Source of the DNA: Krasilnikovozyma curviuscula
Taxonomy: Eukaryota > Basidiomycota > Tremellomycetes > Cystofilobasidiales > Mrakiaceae
Assembly (NCBI GenBank): GCA_014825775.1
Contig: MVAQ01000051.1
Location: forward strand, 45,700 to 109,699
Direction: 5' to 3'
DNA length: 64,000 bases
Below, in pieces: positions 50,678 through 62,422 of this stretch. The position numbers and the translations under genes were made by a program. Each line of letters opens with the position of its first letter. The first letter of the stretch is position 1. The notes under the pieces were generated by a model. That model did not search any database. It saw only the letters and a list, made by a program, of their open reading frames with translations, and had not been told where the DNA came from.

Positions 50678-52497
50678 ATGGCATCCAAAGCTGCTACAAC
50701 GAAGAAGTAAGAGATGTTGAAATACCAAAGGTCCCTTTCTGTTTTACTGATGATCTGCTGTGCTTCCTTCTCAGGCTGCGACCAGCTCGAAAGCAGGTTG
50801 AAAAGGGCGAAATCGTTCACGCAAACCAAGAGCAGACTGGTAAAGAATACAGTGAGCAAACCATCCTCTTCTTGATCTTCTTGAGCTATCTATTATCGGA
50901 CATCTGATCACTGTCTTGTTGGTAGATATCTGGTCGGTTTCCTGCTGTCATTCTAGGTAATCCAACTAGAAAGGAGCTGACTTTGTTTCTTACTTTGATG
51001 GTTGATCAAAATAGGTACAACAAGGTATGTACTCATGTTTCGTTTCAAACAGTCAGTGACTGATGATCTTTGAACCGCTTCAACAGTGGGCTGGAGGAGA
51101 CAGCAGAGAATTCAACGAGTATGTCACTACCTGGCCCTAGCCCTTTCCCTTTCTTCTTTAAAGATCCTCCCTGACTCTATCCTTTGTGTTAAAAGTAAAA
51201 CACTGGCTCAAACGAGATGCTTTTTGGCTCGTGATGCAGGTTATACAAGAGCGGATGCCATGGGAACGAAATACTGCTGCTTGTTCTTTGCCCGAGGATG
51301 TTGTCCCTTAGGGTGAGTCACTCATCTCTTTACTTATCTTAACAGATTGTCAACGAAGGCACACGTGTCTCATACTGACTGGCATATCGGTCTTGCTGTG
51401 CTTTGACAGTGTTGAGTGTACTTACCTCCATCGACTTCCACTCCCAACTCACCAGCTACCAGACGCTTCCCTAGACTGCTTCGCCAGAGAGAAGCATGCT
51501 GATTACAGGGACGATATGGGTGGTGTTGGATCCTTCGAAAGGCAGAATCGAACGTACATCCCCGCCAACGACGAGTCTCACTTCTCGTTGAACGCCATAA
51601 CTGACCTATATTCTTCCTTTCACCTTCCACCACTTGGTTTAGGCTTTACATTGGTAGGATCTCGGAGTCTGGGACAAGGGCTGATACGGAAGAAGTTATC
51701 AGGAGACATTTCGGTGAGTGGGGACCGATTGCACGAAGTAAGTCCAAGTTCAACCTAATTGTTCCTGCTTTGAGATGATACCACCCCACCCTAACTTATC
51801 ATATTCCAATCATTATTTTGAAGTTAACATCCTCCACACCAGAGGTGTCGCCTTCGTGACGTACGAGACGGAGCTCAACGCGCAATTCGCCAAAGAAGCA
51901 ATGTCGAACCAATCGCTCGACTCGTCCGAGATCCTCAACGTCCGATGGGCTACGGCCGACCCAAACCCAACTCAGATCAGGGCTGAGAAGTCTCGTCTGG
52001 AAGACCTCGGTAAAGATGCCATCAAAGGCAAGGTGGACCCTAAACTGGCGGAGGCGAGTGTCGTGCTCCAGGCGCTCGAAGAGGGTCGCGAAGAGGATCT
52101 TTATGATATTGGTGGTGAACAACAACAGAAGAGTACTGAAGCTTCTTCATCGTCAACTCAAGCTATCGAAGCACCATTAACGACATCGGTGGAGGATGAA
52201 GAAGGCGACGGTGGAGCTGGCGACTTCCTCTTGCCTGATGAAATGGATGACTCTGCTGACGAAGAAAATGACTCGTCAGCGTCACCACTATCTCATCAAC
52301 ATGAAAGCCTAATCCTACCTGCCGGCGGTATCTTAGATAGCGATACGCTTCAGGGGATGAAGTATTTCATCGATATGAAGAGGAAGAGGGAGGAGGAAGT
52401 CAGGAACTTACCTCCGGCGAAGAAGGTAGCTTCAACAACTGGAGGTGGAATCACAGGGCTGTTGGGTGGATATGGAAGCGATGAAGATGAGGACTGA
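50678..52497 (+). CDS. CWC2: pre-mRNA-splicing factor Cwc2
   Basis: RNA-binding component of the Prp19-associated part of the spliceosome, contacting U6 snRNA and the 5' splice site. Ten exons (50678-50706, 50775-50851, 50926-50932, 51015-51024, 51087-51118, 51196-51312, 51410-51553, 51643-51737, 51824-52497 with one short first exon) sum to 394 aa. The Torus segment reads YNIWYNKWAGGD, followed by the CCCH-type zinc finger (TKYCCLFFARGCCPLGVECT, YLHRLP) and an RRM (RTLYIGRI, TRGVAFVTYETELNAQFAKE, EILNVRWATADPNP). The C-terminus is Asp/Glu-rich and ends GLLGGYGSDEDED. Exons of 7 and 10 nt encode the conserved NIWYNK motif, so they are certainly real. Confidence 0.94.
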
Positions 52498-52978
52498 TGG
52501 GAGCTGGGCGCGGTTCGTGGTTGAGTACGACGATTGGGACGAGGGAAGGAAAGGTGGTGGTGCTATCGCTCTTGTAATTTTGGTGTTCATCTAAGAAGTA
52601 TTTTGAGTGCCTCTGGTCAGCTGTTTTGGTCGACAGCGAGCTTTGTTTACTTCGGTGTGATTAGCCGTCCCGTAACCGCGTGGCGCCCGCCCCCAATATA
52701 ACTGGAGGACGACAGTCTTCGTTCTTCTTCGTGTTCGCAACAGTCATTCAGCAAAGCATTATAAAACACCTGTTGCAAACCTCTCCTGATCCGAACTGTG
52801 TTCTCATTCTGCGTTTCAGTTGAACTCCGCTTGAATAGGTTAGTCAACCTTACCCTCCGTTACGTTGTCCTGGTTCAAGCGATGTTGAGTGCCAATCTCA
52901 GCTCCTACCTCCAGTCCCCCATTAGCCTTATCCCTACTAGATTACGGATATTCCATCTCAAGTTCTGGTTTAGTGCTC
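52498..52978. other. intergenic region CWC2 to F-box-like gene
   Basis: Same-strand gap with the CWC2 3' end and the next promoter. No gene or repeat is supported. Confidence 0.4.
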
Positions 52979-54387
52979 ATGGCCTGTTGGTTCGTGTTCT
53001 CTCCCCAGTCTCCTTCCATTTCGGACAAAGCTCACTCAGGTATTACTGCTTCCAATTGAAGTGCAATACTCATCCCACCTATTCTCCATCCATCTCCAGT
53101 GTCCTCCTCAGACCTCTACTCCAGCAGAAACTCTGCTCCTCAGCAGAAGTGAGTACTGGTCTTTGACCCTTATCTATTTCGTGACACGCGGAAGGTAGCT
53201 GACCCCTGTCGTTTATCAATCCAGAGCAAGCCTGCTCTTAGCCCTCCCACTAGAGCTCTTGAAGGAAATAGCAGAAATTTACATCCCAACATACGATGAA
53301 GCCTTCCCTGGCACCTTGGCCCGGCTCTCGAGATCGTCGACTGGGCTGTCAGCGACATGTCGGGCGATGAGACGGTTGTGTCTGCCCATCATGCTTCAGC
53401 ATGTGTACATCGGGAGGACTCGGATGTTGAGACACTCGCGCTTTAAAGAGAAGGATTTTGATCTGCAGAGGGAAGTTGTCGAGTTCTTGAAGAAAAGACC
53501 ACAGTTGGCGGAACATGTTCGGTGTGTTTCATCGCAACCAATCTTGCGAAGAGCTTAAGCTAGAATCTGACACTATCCCACTATATGGTTACAGTTCGGT
53601 CACAATATCATTCTCCTCTGTCGGTCGACCATCATCTCAAGATTATTGGAACGACAACATTCAGATCGTTTCACTACTGGCGATGTTCTCAAACCTCAGA
53701 GATATCAGTGTCCACACTGGCGGAAGTACCTTAGGTCGACAAGAGCTCGCAGTCTTGAATCAGCTACCAGTACCTTCTATTATCATCAATACCTATGGAA
53801 TCCGGCTCATTCGCTTGTTCGACGCTCCTGAAGCGACGACATCGGCCGTCAGGCATCGTAACCCCATCAGCAGTAATATCAAGATCGTCATCGAAAAAGC
53901 AATCCTTTCACGCGGCTTCCAGAATTACATCGCCTTTCTCTCTGAATACACTTCCTCCATCGAAATCATTGAACTCACAGTTGTTAACGAAGACAGCCTC
54001 GTATCCACCAACCTACCCAAAAACGCCTTGCTCTCAAAATTAACAGTCAGAAACCTCCAGATTGACAACACCAGCAGCTCCTCATCGACGAAAAACGAGT
54101 ACGACTGGTTGTTTCCCTTCCTCGCAACACTCCACAACCCCGAAGAGACGCTGGAGAGGATAACTTTCTCAATCGATGAGAACCCGTTCGTCTTGTACGA
54201 TAACGAAGGGTTCTATCCTGTGCTCATCAGGTCAGAGGGTGGTGGTGATGACCTGATGGGGAGGAATTTGAACAGGATTCAGATGTTCGAGGAGGACTTT
54301 AGGAAGTTTAAGAGGCTCGAGGTGTTCACGGAGGAAATGTATAAGTCGAAGAGGGTCAGGTGCTATCCGACAATTGGGCAAAGATAG
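52979..54387 (+). CDS. F-box-like orphan protein
   Basis: Four exons (52979-53039, 53100-53148, 53225-53521, 53595-54387) close in frame at 399 aa. Residues about 40-80 look like an F-box-type helical module (LLLALPLELLKEIAEIYIPT, then LSATCRAMRRLCLPIMLQHV), the form common in basidiomycete F-box-like families. The remainder alternates hydrophobic residues (IQIVSLLAMFSNLRDISVHT, LLSKLTVRNLQI) in a weak leucine-rich-repeat-like pattern. Such proteins may recruit substrates to an SCF ubiquitin ligase, but this is inferred from the N-terminal pattern only. The 5' part (first two exons) is my reconstruction from splice signals and frame and is less sure than exons 3-4. Confidence 0.7.
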
Positions 54388-54786
54388 CTGTCACTCTAGG
54401 TCCCATTTCAATCTCACGCGCATTGAAGACACATGCTAAGAGATAACAATGATTTCAGCGGACAATTCCCAGCATGAACGCGCTCAGGACGAGTATATGC
54501 ACGATAAAGATCTACTTAAAAGTTGGTAATTCTCACGAGCTTGTCGCATTATCAATTAGAAGATTTTTAGAATAGGTGTCCTATCACAAACGTCTGCGTT
54601 TAAGTACAAAATGTAACACAGTAAGAGAAAATAAGTCTAGTAGAGCTAAAGACGGTCATGAGGCAACGGTGTAAAGAGTACGGAGGGTATGGAACAAAGA
54701 GCACGGCGAGGTTGGCCATATATTGTAGGGAAACTATGAACAGAACTACAAAGAAAAGAAAAGAATACTAAATAGTTTTTTCAAGC
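54388..54786. other. convergent intergenic region
   Basis: AT-rich gap between the F-box-like gene and the orphan membrane protein, whose 3' ends face each other. No gene seen. Confidence 0.4.
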
Positions 54787-56485
54787 TTAAGCAACGGTGG
54801 AAATTTCCTCATTGATCTTCAACTCATCCCCTTCGAGTAAGCTCGCAACGACGTCTTCGTCACCATCATTCTTCTCACCGCCCCAAATTTCCCTGTAGTT
54901 GTACAGCTTTTTGAACTCTCCTCTAGAGTAGGACAAGAGACCAAGCACGACGACCATGGTGGATGGGGCCATGTAAATGCCAAGAACTTGGCCAGACTGA
55001 ATTATGGCACTGAGATCTTTGAACTTGGCCTTCTCTTCAAATCCAGAAGCATACTGTAAGCAGAAAAGCAGATACTCAGCAGCATATTCTTTCAACTCCC
55101 AGACAGAAGGATCTCCTTACGGTGGAGAGGAACCAGACGATGATCTGAGGGACACCAAAGGTGAGGCAGACCGTTGTCAAGACGGCCGCAACAGAGTAAA
55201 GTCGAACGCTTGCTAATAAGCTGCGGCGCGTTTTAGCTGCCATGATAGCAGAAAATGATGGCTGGAGAGAACACCGCTGAGTTAGCAAAGAGCAATAGAG
55301 AATGGACAATAAAAATATCAACTCACAACAACAGCGGAACTTCCAGTGACGGCTCCTTTCAGTCCGTGGAGTTCTTCACCCACCTCCTTGACCACCAAAG
55401 TTTCATAACCAGCAGTACCCTTCTCTCTCTCATTGGACACATCAAACCGGTAGATCATAGCTATCAAGGGAGCGATCATGAAGGACGTAGTCATCACGGA
55501 TTGGACAAACATGATTCCAACTGTGGTCCTTGGATCAACGTCGGTAGAGACTCCCTCCTTCTTTTCGCCAGTCAATCCATCAAAGCTCTTTCCAAAGTTC
55601 TCTAGAGCGCGATCGGCACCCGGTAGTTGAACCAAAAGAAGAACCAAACCGGCGAACCCAAAGATACCAGCCCCCATGATCATGAATCCGAAGAAGCGCC
55701 ATCTTAAGCTGATTGGTTTCTTCGAATTAGGACCGGCTGGCATCAATGTGGAGAACATGGCGATTGGGAAAAAGGTGAGAATGGCTGCTGATAAGACGGA
55801 GGCTGGTTTGAAGAGCGCGAACGCCGTCGCTGCGATACCAGGGACGACAAAAAGAAGTCGAGTGAGGGCAGGAAGGTTTTTATGCTATAGAAGGGAAAGA
55901 ACGAAAATTCAGCTCTACTTCCAGGGACGACATTGTTTGGATGAACAGCATCGTTACCTTCCAAACAAGAGCACCATCTTGAGTTCTAGCCACAGAGAGA
56001 GATGTGTAACCCATGTAAGAAGCAACTTGAGCACCATTAGCCCAACCCTAGAGACGATAGAACGCAGTTGTTAACGAAAGGAGCGAGAACAGCACTGCCG
56101 CAAGTTGGTACAGCAATCACGCTACGAGATCAGAGGTGTCTACACTCACGAAGCAGGCGGACATTAACATAATGAGACCACCTGTAACCCACTTAGCATC
56201 GACCCTTTTACTGATGTACTGGATAACCAGCGCGAAACCAGCCTCCAGAGCAAGGATGATACTAAGGATGACGACGAAAAGCAGGAGCTTTTGCCACCAT
56301 TTCATCTTCTGCTTGTCTTCTTCAGTTGGCTTGTTAGCTTCAGCCTCGAGTTTCGAAAGGGTGGGTCCGAACGTTGATTTCGCAGCGTCGAAGGCGGCAG
56401 AGGCGGTGGTGCTACCAACGTACAAGGCAGCTGGTGCGACGACGGCCAGAGCCAGTTGCTGCTCCCAGTTGACGAAGGAGATCAT
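54787..56485 (-). CDS. multi-pass membrane protein, unknown
   Basis: Five exons (56150-56485, 55958-56047, 55327-55884, 55121-55261, 54787-55053) sum to 463 aa. Roughly nine hydrophobic helices can be read, for example KLLLFVVILSIILALEAGFA, LTRLLFVVPGIAATAFALF, RFFGFMIMGAGIFGFAGLVL, VGIMFVQSVMTTSFMIAPLI, SVRLYSVAAVLTTVCLTFG and YMAPSTMVVVLGLLSYS. The motif SYMGYTSLSVARTQDGALVW between helices 3 and 4 may be conserved. An in-frame ATG at 56638 would add 51 residues; I chose 56485 because MISFVNWEQQL leads straight into the first helix. I recognise no family and do not assign a function. Confidence 0.75.
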
Positions 56486-56814
56486 TTTGATGGCTGGAGG
56501 GATTGGAACAATTAGACGCAAGACCTCAATAGTATTGAGAGGTCTTGAGAGATGGGGGTCAGAATCAACTTGCCCCTTTCCCAAAATATCAGACTGCTTG
56601 CTCCAACGCGCTGATCTTGTAGACGGCGATCCCAACATTACATTTTTTTCGTACCGTACCTTAGCACTCTACTACTTACCGTTGGAGAGCAGAAAGATCT
56701 GAGAGTAAATTCCAGCTTCAATCGCAGAATTTGAGCAACTTTGACTTTCGGAGCAACCAGCGTCAAACCCATCGTATTGTATCAACTAAAGACGACGCTA
56801 TGTATACAACCACA
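56486..56814. other. intergenic region MED16 to orphan membrane protein
   Basis: Short tandem-gene gap on the minus strand; it should contain the MED16 3' end and the membrane-protein promoter. The region upstream of 56485 is open in frame to 56638, so part may be coding if the longer start is used. Confidence 0.4.
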
Positions 56815-59800
56815 TCAGCAGGAAAGCCAAAACTTCCTCTTCCTCGTATCTACACCGCGAAGAGCAAGCAAAGGCTGCGATACAGCGGGAACTTTGACGT
56901 GCCCAAAGATCTTCAATCCTGTCTGGCCCAGAAGCTCCAAGGACGGCTCAAACTTGAGGTGGAGAAGAGCTTGGGTAAAGTCCACTCCGACTAGAGTAGT
57001 TGATTTTGTCAGTCGATGTGCCTTTATAGAGGGCAACGTACAAAGTTGTCTTCACTTACTCGTTGCAGCCTGTCCGTATCCTTCTGCACGATGATCATTA
57101 AGCTCCCCTAACCTAGCGAGCGTCGTAACCATCCAATCAATGCTGATTGAGTGGCTCAACATTGCTTGAGACAGCCTCATACGGATCGACTTGACGGCAC
57201 CTGAATGGGCATCTGGTTTCTCCGCGAGCCATTTCTGAAACTTGCCAATCGACTCGAGGATGTCAGAGATGAGTGTTCGGATCGTTGGATGAACCAAAAG
57301 AAGTAAGAATGTGGGTACTGGCTCTGTGAAGTGATACCCTAGCCGTCAGAATTTAGACGCGTTTGGATAACCGCCATCAATAAAAAATGACCCACCTTCC
57401 TCAGCTGCATCGCTCGCTTCGAAATCGTTCTCTGTCCTGAGCTTTTTCCTCTTATCATGTTTCCAAGCTTGTTCGGCATTATAGATGTTGATCCAGCTGA
57501 TGATATCTTCGATAAGTTCGATGGCCCAGATAGATTGACCAGCAAGTTGTGACGTCGATTCTAGAGTCAGAAGTGGAGCAGTCAGTTTCAAAATTGGAAG
57601 TTTATCAGTCATGAGAAACATTGAAAACCTCTCACCATCTCTGTAAGCGGTCTGAGATGCTGCGCCGTCTGTAAAGATCTCGTTCTCGGAGAAGGACAAC
57701 AGACACGAAGCAAGCTGTAGTGTGAGTTGAGCGAGAGGCATTCGGGCATCTTGAAGCACGCTAAGTAAAAGAGCGAAATTAGGTCTTCCTGGCTACAAGG
57801 TAGCATTGGGAAAGGGCCAGGACGAGTGAACACACCTGAACAGAGCAACTTGAACTTCCATCAGACTTCCAATCCACTCACTCTCTCCTCCGCCCTCACC
57901 TCCGCCATCAATGCTATCCAGAACAGCCCAAGCTCTCTGGATCACCTCATCGACGACCTTTCCCTTTGGCGTTGAAGATGACGACCGAGACGCAAGCAGC
58001 GCTCGGATGGAGAGTATGACATCCGAGTAATCAGTATTCTTGACCTGAGACAGCGCAAGGAGTAGACCGAGATGATTCGTTGAGAGAGATTTGGTTTTTG
58101 AGGATGAAGAGTCTTCTGAGAAGTGGTTATCGGGGCTGAGATATTTCGGATGGGAGTATACCCTCAAGCCGGCTGGTCTTCTACTTCCCAAGACATAGAC
58201 AGTGGAATCGTTCGGTGAGATGGCAAGTTCCATTTTGCCAGGAGCTTGAATTTTCTTGAGAGTTGTGAAACCCCACCCGAAAGCATCTTGTAGCGTGGTC
58301 CTACGAACCGAAACGAAAGGTCAGGGAAAGGGACAACGTGGGAGTAATCGAGGTACAATATACAGGTTAAGAACAGACAACGCCCCAGCATCACCTGACT
58401 CGCGATCAAAATTAAGATCGGCGACAAGTAAGAGCCCATGGTTGGACCCTGACGTGGGTGTAATGCAGTTGATGACCGAGTTTTCATACACTCTTGAACA
58501 TGTTAATGAGGGGAACTAACGAAAGGAGATATTGCGGTGAAGAGATATGAGGAGACTATTCAGTTGATTTGAAATATCAAAAGGAGGAATACTTACCCAT
58601 TCTTTTTCTTCCTTGTCCTCTGTGACGGTCATCGGGTTCAGAGCCTTGAACGCATCCACGAGTAGGAGGGGCTTCTTCTCGACCGTCCAAAGATGAATCG
58701 AAGAATGAGGCAGAGATGATATTGGATCTGTTATCGATGCTAACATGTGAGCCTGGATTATCCAAATCTGGAATGAACGCAGTTGGAACTGACCTGTCGG
58801 AGGATGAACAAAAGTTCCGACAACTCCAAAGTCTCCCTCACCCTCATCACTAACCATCCCTTTTACCAACCCCAGATCCACAAAATTCAGGTGTGTGAGG
58901 ATGCCATCACTACCGATAACTTCACCTTGAGCGTCCGTTCCCTCATCCGAGGCAACAGGGAAGTACAGAGGCGCCAATGGTCGAGTCGTGATGCTAGCTT
59001 CGCCTTCAGAACCTATCAACAGATCCACCGTAACAGCAATGACTTCAACATACTGTTCTAGACTAGTCCCCGTGAAACCATAAGCTGAGGTCGCTGAAGA
59101 GGCCGTCGGCTGAACTGCATCGCTGCCCGCTGAGGTGCCCGCTCCAGGATTCATACTTTCAAATGAGATATCCATGCCCAGTCCAAGCCCTGCGAGCGTT
59201 GCTGCAACTTCCGAGTTCGTTGTGGTATTGAGGGGGTTGGCTGACGCTAAGAAAGTATTTGTCGCCGGTTGAGCGCCGGATTGGAGGAGGAGGTAGACCG
59301 TCGGATCGTCACCTCTCAGGCCCCAAGCTGCTTTCTTCACCCTTCTTCTGTAGCCACTGCCACCGCTTCCAATCGATGCCCTCGTACCCGTCGACTTGGA
59401 TGCTGAGTCCATGCCGTACACCGCTACCGTTGGGCTTTCCACCGAGCACTTCACTTCTCTCCATCCTTGGTTCAGAAGTTGAGTCTTGTAGAATAGAGTC
59501 ACTTGGTGATTGTCGCTAATGGAGAGAAAGGTCGGCGGGGAGTTTCTGGGGGAGGATAGCGGAAGGTAAGGACCTGCGTGGGAGAGCCTACTGAGCTTCG
59601 GGATGCTGCCTTCTGACGCTAAGTTTGGGAAATCGGATGTCCATTCTCTCAAAGAGGGAAAGAAGAGGAAAGAGAGGACTGAGGATGAGAAGTGGGATGA
59701 ATGAGCTATGGTCCAACTCTGGGTGCTTGGTAAGGCTGTCGCTTCTGTAGTGGTAGCTGGTGATGTGTCTCGACTCATTTCCCACAAGACTACCTCTCCA

Positions 59801-60286
59801 CCAGCTCCAGCTTTGAAAGATAATTCTCCTACTCCAGGTACAGATATCAGAGGGAAGAAGCCAACTAGATAAAATCCGCATTGTGAGAACTCGAGAACCG
59901 AGAGCGACGAGTGTGCTTGGGCTGATACAGAGGGCGGAACAGGAAGAGGTACGCCCTGTGAAGCTCCAGCTGATCCAATATGACTGACAAGCACCGTAGA
60001 TGGCGCTGAGTTAGGTCCTGATATAGGGGGCATTGTTCTGGCTACATATCCTTGAGAGGAAACTGCGAGAGATCTGGAGACGCAAAAGCAATGTCAGTCA
60101 ATGGAATTGTAAAACCAAAACCAGACACACACATATATATCTGGAACACAAGTAGGCTTACTTCAGATTACTGTTCCATCCCAAGAGCTCAGGGCCAATG
60201 TCATCCCATCTCAGTGTCTCGCCAGCCTCTGCCTTTCCCTTCCCTTTCTGCTTAGCCGTCAAAGGTGGGTTCTTCGACTCGTCCAT
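56815..60286 (-). CDS. MED16: Mediator tail subunit Med16 (Sin4)
   Basis: Probable Mediator tail subunit linking activators to RNA polymerase II. The first exon (60162-60286) begins MDESKNPPLTAKQKGKGKAE; exon 2 (58794-60073) begins within SLAVSSQGYVARTMPP and encodes beta-rich, WD-like repeats (LSVLEFSQCGFYLVGFFPLI, GEVVLWEMS, SSIHLWTVEKKPLLLV). The C-terminal helical part has WAIELIEDIISWINIY and LLLVHPTIRTLISDILESIG, which correspond to Med16/Sin4 C-terminal helices, and ends RGVDTRKRKFWLSC. Splice sites near 58500-58600 and 58300-58380 are ambiguous by hand; one reading needs a very short intron, so I prefer a longer one. Sequence is poorly conserved, hence moderate confidence. Confidence 0.7.
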
Positions 60287-60651
60287 GGTCTTCAAAACCT
60301 ACAGGAAGTACCCACAAGCTCTACTGATAGAGATTGGCTGGCCTCCCTGAGTGACGAGAAACTTAAGGGAACGATTTAGTAGACGTTCGCGGGTGAGTTT
60401 TCGCAGCGCTGTAGCAAGCACAAAACCAAAAATGAACCAAAAGGTTTTGCGCTTATTTCACTATTTATTACCTGTACTCTAAGATGATTTCAGGATTGAG
60501 AGTTTCATCAAACAATCTGGCCTGTAACTTGCAGAAGAAACGATGCGAATTCGAAATGGGGAGTATCGTAACAAAGCGACGCCACGATACAAAGTGATGA
60601 TCAAAAGCGAAGATATAAAGGTCCCAAAGAGATGAGCAATAGAAAAAGAGT
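60287..60651. other. intergenic region H2A to MED16
   Basis: Contains the MED16 promoter and the H2A 3' end. I searched it for an alternative H2A C-terminal exon encoding SQ(E/D) and found none. Confidence 0.45.
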
Positions 60652-61365
60652 TTAAGCTGGAAGAATGATTGAGAGTCAACGAGGAGAACTCTGCGCGTTA
60701 GAGATCGGAAAAGATTACCTGGAGCAGCACCCTTCTTTCCTTCTGGCTTAGCGGTCTTGGCTGGGAGGAGCTCAGCGTGGATTTGTGGGAGGACACCACC
60801 TTGGGAGATGGTGACGTGTCCGAGGAGCTGTTGAACAAAGAAAAGACAAGGTCGGCGATGCGTTGTGATGAAAGGGGAGGGAATAGAAGCCTTACCTTGT
60901 TCAGTTCCTCATCGTTTCTGATGGCGAGCTGCAAGTGTCTTGGGATAATACGGGACTTCTTGTTGTCACGGGCAGCATTACCAGCCAATTCAAGGATCTC
61001 GGCGGACAAGTACTCGAGGACGGCAGCGAGGTAGACTGAACAGGACCACGTCAGATACAGGGCAAGGTCAACCAAAAGGTTTGAAGACTGTTTGAACTTA
61101 CCTGGGGCACCGGAACCAACACGCTGGGCGTAGTTACCCTTCTTCAAGAGTCTGTGGATACGACCAACTGGGAATTGAAGACCAGCCTTGGAAGATCTGG
61201 AAGAGGACTTGGCAGAGGCATCACCACCAACTTTTCCACCGGCCTTTCCACCTGACAAGCCACGAAGAAAAGAAGAAAGAAAGAAAAAGGTTTAAAAAAA
61301 AAAGCTATCAGGGAAATATCAGGCACCGCAGTGGACTAACCTGAAGCTTTTCCACCAGAAGACAT
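60652..61365 (-). CDS. H2A: histone H2A, without SQE tail
   Basis: Core histone. Five exons (61341-61365, 61102-61251, 60896-61035, 60719-60827, 60652-60656) give 142 aa. The fold is canonical: [58 protein letters not shown] and [20 protein letters not shown], so it is not H2A.Z. The N-terminus is expanded with Gly/Lys ([18 protein letters not shown]). The C-terminus reads [11 protein letters not shown]: the last exon supplies only two bases of the final Ala codon plus the stop. The SQE phosphorylation motif usual for fungal H2A is absent in this reading and in the downstream sequence. It is divergent from H2B with 354 bp between starts. Confidence 0.93.
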
Positions 61366-61447
61366 TGCGATTGAGTTATAAGAGTTGGTTGAGTTGAGTT
61401 GGATAAGTCGTAATTGGGGGGTAAACAATAAGAACACAATTCAAAGG

Positions 61448-61456
61448 TCTTTATAG
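61448..61456 (-). promoter_or_regulatory. TATA box of H2A
   Basis: On the minus strand this reads CTATAAAGA, 83 bp upstream of the H2A ATG. The shared histone element at 61491-61506 begins 34 bp further out. Confidence 0.6.
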
Positions 61457-61490
61457 GGGCGATTAAATCTTTGTAGCGTAACAAAACTCA

Positions 61491-61506
61491 AGCGCGTCGA
61501 AAAACA
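61491..61506. promoter_or_regulatory. histone promoter element, copy 1
   Basis: AGCGCGTCGAAAAACA in the middle of the H2A/H2B divergent promoter. It agrees at 15 of 16 positions with 63926-63941 upstream of H3. It lies 34 bp from the leftward TATA box and 35 bp from the rightward one. A role as a histone-specific activator site is inferred. Confidence 0.55.
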
Positions 61507-61541
61507 TCGACTTTGTGACGAACCAATCTTTCCCTCCCAAA

Positions 61542-61550
61542 TATATAAAG
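61542..61550 (+). promoter_or_regulatory. TATA box of H2B
   Basis: TATATAAAG, 170 bp before the H2B ATG; a CCAAT pentamer lies at 61523-61527. A long, pyrimidine-rich leader follows. Confidence 0.65.
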
Positions 61551-61719
61551 GCAGAGCTCTCTCTCCCTCTAGTGCATACTTTCAACCACGACCTCGAACA
61601 TCAACTTCACTTGTAAGCTCGCTTTTACAGATCTTGTGGACCATCACGATCACTACAACCTTTCTTAACTTTCCTGCCTCCCTTTTATCTCCTAGAATTA
61701 AATCTCATCTTCATCAACA

Positions 61720-62422
61720 ATGGCCCCAAAAGAATCCAAGCCAGCTTCTACCGCCGCTAAGGCCCCAGCCTCCAGTGAGTGACTTGCCCCAAGCTCCTGT
61801 CAGGCTTTTGGGCTTCACTGACGCTATTTTCCCTTCTTGCAGAGGCTCCAGCTTCTAAGGCCCCAGCCAAGAAGGCCCCAGCTAAGGCTGCTAAGACCGG
61901 TATGTTTCTTCTGTTTCTCTATTTACTCCTTCCTCTGATCTGACATTTGAGGTGTTTATCGCTTCTAGCCAAAGCTCCAAAGGCCGACGGTGAGAAGAAG
62001 AAGAGAACCAAGAAGCGTACCGAGACCTACTCCTCCTACATCTACAAGGTCCTCAAGCAGGTCCACCCAGACACTGGGTAAGCCCCTCTCTTCCTTGTCC
62101 TACCTGAAAGTCTTCATCTAACACTTCTGCTCTCTTAAAAGTATCTCCACTAAGGCCATGTCCATCTTGAACTCGTTCGTCAACGATATCTTCGAGAGAA
62201 TCGCCTCTGAGGCTTCCAAGCTCGCTTCTTACAACAAGAAGTCGACTATCTCCTCCCGTGAGATTCAGACCGCCGTCAGACTCATCTTGCCAGGAGAGCT
62301 TGTAAGTCGCGCTCTGTTATTATCTGACTGTCCAGGTCATTGACTTCTGATTTGTTTTACAGTCCAAGCACGCTATCTCTGAAGGAACAAAATCCGTCAC
62401 CAAGTTCTCTTCCTCCAAGTAA
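61720..62422 (+). CDS. H2B: histone H2B
   Basis: Core histone. Five exons (61720-61774, 61843-61899, 61969-62077, 62142-62301, 62363-62422) give 146 aa. The N-terminal tail is Ala/Lys/Pro-rich ([20 protein letters not shown]). The fold is standard: [60 protein letters not shown] and [20 protein letters not shown]. The Lys in GTKSVTKF is the position ubiquitinated by Bre1 in fungi. Tail length is slightly greater than in budding yeast. It is divergently paired with H2A, the arrangement seen widely in fungi. Confidence 0.97.
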
